Positions 12,569-15,744 of a stretch of 15,744 nucleotides of DNA are shown here, in pieces. The translations under genes were made by a program, and so were the position numbers. The notes beneath the pieces were generated by a model, which searched no databases, had not been told where the DNA came from, and was given only the letters and a program-made list of their open reading frames with translations. Within the stretch, counting starts at the first letter, position 1, and every line of letters begins with the position of its first letter. The DNA is taken from contig JBJXDT010000122.1 in NCBI GenBank assembly GCA_046153505.1, forward strand, positions 1 through 15,744, given 5' to 3'. This DNA is from JBJXDT01 sp046153505 (GTDB lineage Bacteria > Pseudomonadota > Gammaproteobacteria > Burkholderiales > Methylophilaceae).

Positions 12569-15157
12569 TTAATTCGCTTTGGTAAAAGTCATTTTACCCG
12601 CTTTGTAATCCACTACAATACAATCCTTTGCGCCAAAACTACCATTCAAGATTTCTTTGGCTAATGGATTTTCAATCTCACTCTGTATTGCACGTTTTAG
12701 CGGACGAGCACCATATACGGGGTCAAATCCTGCATTTGCAATCTCACTTAATGCAGCATCGCTCACCTGCAAAGCCATGTCCATTTTAGCCAATCGAGAT
12801 TTAAGCAATTGTAGCTGTATACCAGCAATTGATTTAACCTGTGTTGCGCCTAACGAATGGAAAACGACCACTTCGTCGATACGGTTGACGAACTCGGGGC
12901 GGAAATGCGTTTTCACCTCACCCATTACGGCCAGTTTAACCACTTGGTAATCTTGGTCAGCCATTGTTTGTATCATTTGCGAGCCGAGATTAGATGTCAT
13001 AATAATTACGGTATTTTTAAAATCCACCGTGCGCCCTTGACCATCTGTCAAACGACCGTCATCCAACACTTGCAACAACACATTAAATACATCTGGATGC
13101 GCCTTTTCAACTTCATCCAACAGAATGACCGAATATGGTTTACGACGTACAGCCTCTGTCAGTGCGCCACCTTCATCGTAGCCCACATAACCTGGTGGCG
13201 CGCCAATCATGCGCGACACAGAATGTTTTTCCATATACTCGCTCATGTCGATACGAATTAAATGGTCTTCAGAATCAAACAAGAAGCCAGCCAAAGCCTT
13301 ACACAACTCTGTTTTACCTACGCCAGTTGGCCCTAAGAACAAAAAGCTTCCGTAGGGGCGATTCGGGTCACTTAAGCCCGAACGTGAACGCCGTATTGCA
13401 TCAGAAACCAAGCGCACAGCCTCGTCTTGCCCTACCACACGCTCATGCAGTTTGGCTTCCATAGTAAGGAGTTTCTCTCGCTCACCTGTCATCATTTTGC
13501 TTACAGGAATTCCAGTGGCGCGACTCACCACCTCGGCAATCTCTTCTGCCCCTACCTCAGTGCGAAGCATTCTATGTTTTATAACGTCACTTGTCGCAGA
13601 TTCTGTAGTGGCTTGTTTCAACTGCGCTTCTAGAGCGGGGAGCTTGCCATACTGCAACTCAGAAACACGCTGCCATTCGCCTTTGCGCGTGGCTTCTTCC
13701 ATCTCAAATTTGAGCTTTTCAATCGCCTCTTTTATATGTGCAGAGCCTTGAACTTGTGACTTTTCAGCTTTCCATATATCTTCTAAATCAGAAAACTCTT
13801 TTTCCAGTTTATCAATTTCTTCTTCAATCAAACCAAAGCGCTTAATTGAACCTTCGTCCTTTTCGCGACGTACCGCCTCACGCTCGATTTTGAGCTGAAT
13901 CAAACGACGCTCGAGTTTATCCATCACTTCTGGCTTGCTGTCAATTTCCATTTTGATGCGACTAGCCGCCTCATCAATCAAATCGATGGCTTTGTCTGGT
14001 AAGAAGCGATCAGTAATATAGCGATGTGACAACTCAGCCGCCGCCACAATTGCAGGGTCGGTAATCTCCACGCCATGATGCAATTCATACTTTTCTTGCA
14101 AGCCGCGCAAAATAGCTATGGTGGCTTCTACACTGGGCTCATCCACTAACACTTTTTGAAAACGACGCTCTAATGCTGCATCTTTCTCGATATATTTACG
14201 ATACTCATCAAGCGTAGTTGCACCAACGCAATGCAGTTCACCACGCGCCAACGCTGGCTTAAGCATATTTGCCGCATCCATCGCCCCTTCTGATTTACCC
14301 GCCCCCACCATGGTGTGAAGTTCATCAATAAACACAATAGTTTTGCCTTAGTACTGCGACAGCTCTTTCAACACAGATTTCAAACGCTCTTCAAACTCAC
14401 CGCGATATTTTGCACCAGCCAACAAGGCCGCCATATCAAGGCTTAATACTTTTTTACCTTTAAGCGATTCAGGTACTTCGCCATTCACAATACGTTGCGC
14501 CAAACCTTCCACAATAGCGGTTTTACCCACTCCTGGCTCACCAATCAATACGGGATTGTTTTTTGTGCGACGTTGCAGTACTTGAATGGTACGGCGAATT
14601 TCGTCATCACGCCCAATGACCGGGTCAAGTTTACCTAATCTGGCTCTTTCGGTTAAATCAAGCGTATATTTTTTAAGCGCCTCGCGCTGACCCTCTGCCT
14701 CCTGATTATCTACAGCCCCATCGCCACGAACCGCATCAATACTGGCTTCCAGAGCACCTTTAGTTAATCCATTTTGTTTGAGCAATTTGCCTGTTTCACC
14801 CTTATCATCCACCAAGGCGAGCAAAAACAGTTCGCTGGCAATAAACGCATCTTTGCGTTTTTGTGCAAGCTTGTCGGTGATATTAAGTAGATTATTCAGG
14901 TCGCGCGAAATCGCCACTTCACCAGTCACTTCAGTTGATTTTGGCAAATTGTTAATCGCTGTATTTAAAGCAGTTTTAAGCGGATTTAACTGCGCACCTG
15001 CTCGCGATAGCAAGGAGGCCGTGCTACCGTCATCTTGATTAAGCAAGGCCAGCAATAAGTGCTGCGCTTCTATTGATGTATTGTCGGCGCCGAGCGCGAT
15101 ACTTTGCGCGTCTGCCAACGCTTGTTGAAATTTTGTAGTGAGTTTATCGAAACGCAT
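12569..15157 (-). pseudogene. clpB: ClpB disaggregase, interrupted by one in-frame stop codon
   Basis: ATP-driven Hsp100 chaperone that, with DnaK, dissolves protein aggregates. The start at 15157 (MRFDKLT) has GGAGA five bases upstream; an ATG at 15169 lies in front of that site. The frame gives the N domain (1-145) and first nucleotide-binding domain with Walker A GEPGVGKT (about 207-214) up to residue 269. It then reads TAA (14350-14348) and continues without any frame change through GKTIVFIDELHTMVG, the coiled middle domain and the second domain (GPTGVGKT, VILLDEVEKAHPD) to 12569. Ignoring the stop, the product is about 862 residues, the normal ClpB length, with no other damage. In relatives the stop position is normally Glu in a (Q/D)EG context, and GAA to TAA is one substitution. 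A real nonsense mutation, suppression or a base-call error all fit. Confidence 0.85.
14348..14350 (-). other. Premature TAA within clpB
   Basis: The codons are TCG CAG TAC TAA GGC AAA. Both flanks stay in one frame and match ClpB, so this is a substitution, not an indel. AAGG overlapping the stop lies about 10 bases before a GTG (14335), which could permit re-initiation of the rear part. That fragment would lack the first Walker A. Confidence 0.85.
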
Positions 15158-15158
15158 T

Positions 15159-15202
15159 TTTGTCTCCATTTAAGTTACCGTTACTACATAAATGGAGACA
15201 AA
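15159..15202. repeat. Perfect 14-bp inverted repeat over the clpB ribosome binding site and promoter
   Basis: TTTGTCTCCATTTA (15159-15172) is the exact reverse complement of TAAATGGAGACAAA (15189-15202), separated by 16 bases; GCAT/ATGC extends it after a 2-base bulge. In clpB mRNA, one arm would contain the ribosome binding site GGAGA and the approach to the ATG. Confidence 0.85.
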
Positions 15203-15217
15203 TGCTTAAAATTCAAT
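15189..15217 (-). promoter_or_regulatory. Candidate sigma-32 (heat-shock) promoter of clpB
   Basis: On the minus strand ATTGAA (15217-15212), a 14-base spacer and CTCCATTTA (15197-15189) match the heat-shock pattern CTTGAA-N13-17-CCCCATNTA with one mismatch in each box. The start would fall near 15183, about 26 bases before the clpB ATG. It fits clpB's known heat-shock control in related bacteria. Confidence 0.65.
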
Positions 15218-15222
15218 TGCGG

Positions 15223-15744
15223 TTAGTTTTCCGTCAATGGCACAAGCCTAAAACCATCGGTGACTGTATTAATCGCCAAATAAACTTTTCCTTTATTTTC
15301 AATTAACTGTGGATAGTCCGCCTTATCTTTTGTGCTGAAAACCAATTTTGCGTCATTCCAATTTTTTCCGCCGTCTTCTGATTGCATGGCATAAATTCCA
15401 GTCGCTTTTGTCGTGCTTGCTGCGGTGCCAACTTTCTCTGTCCACACCAACCACACCTTCTCTCCTAGACTTAGCAATGCTGGGTGCCCAGCTTGATTTT
15501 TCATATTACCAAATTTTTTAGGTGGCGACGTCACCCAAGCTTCACCATCCATACGTGCATATTTCAAGCTAGGAGTATCTCCAGCGCCATCAAAATAGGC
15601 CATGTGGTAGCCAAACGCTGAACCATAAGCCAATGCAGCACCATGATGTGGGCAACCATCAATTTGCCAGTGTCCAAAACTGGCCCGAACAATCACTGGC
15701 GCAGCGTTGGGCGTAATTTCCGCAATTGCATGGTCGCGCTCGCC
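15223..15744 (-). CDS. Sialidase-fold (BNR-repeat) protein, 5' end cut by window edge
   Basis: The frame is open from the right edge (GERDHAIAEITPNAAPVIV...) to TAA at 15223, giving 174 residues of the C-terminal part. A GTG at 15696 could be read as a start but the frame continues upstream unbroken, so the gene is partial. An Asp-box of the BNR type is visible, SEDGGKNW, within YAMQSEDGGKNWNDAKLVFS. Other strands alternate as in a beta-propeller (HPALLSLGEKVWLVWTEK, then KGKVYLAINT). Such proteins bind or cleave glycans or are propellers of unknown role; catalytic residues of a true sialidase lie outside the view. It ends 66 bases before clpB, and no U-run terminator separates them. Confidence 0.8.
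   Translation of the reverse strand, partial: GERDHAIAEITPNAAPVIVRASFGHWQIDGCPHHGAALAYGSAFGYHMAYFDGAGDTPSLKYARMDGEAWVTSPPKKFGNMKNQAGHPALLSLGEKVWLVWTEKVGTAASTTKATGIYAMQSEDGGKNWNDAKLVFSTKDKADYPQLIENKGKVYLAINTVTDGFRLVPLTEN

Noticed and set aside
12657..13751. Several plus-strand ORFs of 60-134 residues opposite clpB
   Set aside because: They are antisense shadows of a strongly coding strand, without ribosome binding sites or recognisable domains.
12569..14335. clpB rear half as an independent short Clp gene, or a frameshift
   Set aside because: Both halves are in one frame and together give exact ClpB length. GTG 14335 falls inside the first ATPase domain, so it is one gene with a nonsense codon.
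15159..15202. RNA thermometer in front of clpB
   Set aside because: A perfect 14-bp stem is too stable for a usual thermometer, and the left arm would be missing from mRNA made at the heat-shock promoter.
1..15744. Mobile elements, CRISPR arrays, tRNA or rRNA genes
   Set aside because: I looked for transposase-like frames, regularly spaced repeats and conserved tRNA/rRNA segments and saw none. The only larger duplication is the riboswitch/promoter module.

Overview
The window most likely comes from a betaproteobacterium, probably a Methylophilaceae (Methylotenera-like) methylotroph. This is inferred from the AT-leaning sequence, the betaproteobacterial look of ClpB and the YjbQ protein, and general gene style; no marker gene here proves it. 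Every gene I support is on the minus strand, so the window reads from right to left.

Right part (15744 to 10200), housekeeping. A sialidase-fold (BNR) protein is cut by the right edge. Next comes clpB, which carries one in-frame TAA in the first nucleotide-binding domain, then a lytic transglycosylase with a Sel1-like front and a small lipoprotein. A rho-independent terminator ends that unit exactly at the start of a YjbQ-family gene, which is followed by a tiny HELTH zinc-protease-like gene. The clpB promoter looks like sigma-32, and its -10 element is one arm of a perfect inverted repeat whose other arm is the clpB ribosome binding site.

Middle and left part (10150 to 1), a guanidine-responsive locus. 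Two adjacent operons each begin with the same regulatory stack. An NtrC-like palindrome comes first, then a -24/-12 (sigma-54) promoter, then a guanidine-I (ykkC) riboswitch, and then a short leader ORF with a good ribosome binding site. Operon A (9830 to 5903) encodes a membrane di-iron desaturase/hydroxylase, an AHL-lactonase-like metallo-beta-lactamase-fold hydrolase, a 2-oxoglutarate/Fe(II) dioxygenase and an EamA (DMT) transporter. Its first three genes are joined by 4-bp ATGA overlaps. Operon B (5539 to beyond position 1) encodes an uncharacterised beta-rich protein that may be Hri1-like, a complete NitT/TauT-type ABC importer (binding protein, permease, ATPase), a creatininase-family amidohydrolase and a type III (GlnT-like) glutamine synthetase cut by the left edge.

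Read together, the regulation implies expression when nitrogen is scarce (NtrC/sigma-54) and guanidine is present (riboswitch). The gene content fits uptake of a nitrogenous compound, oxidative attack, hydrolysis of a C-N or lactone bond, and capture of the product by a glutamine-synthetase-family ligase. No known guanidine carboxylase, carboxyguanidine deiminase, Ni-dependent guanidine hydrolase or SMR (Gdx) exporter is visible. The locus is therefore a candidate for an undescribed route for a substituted guanidine. The substrate and the order of steps are inference.
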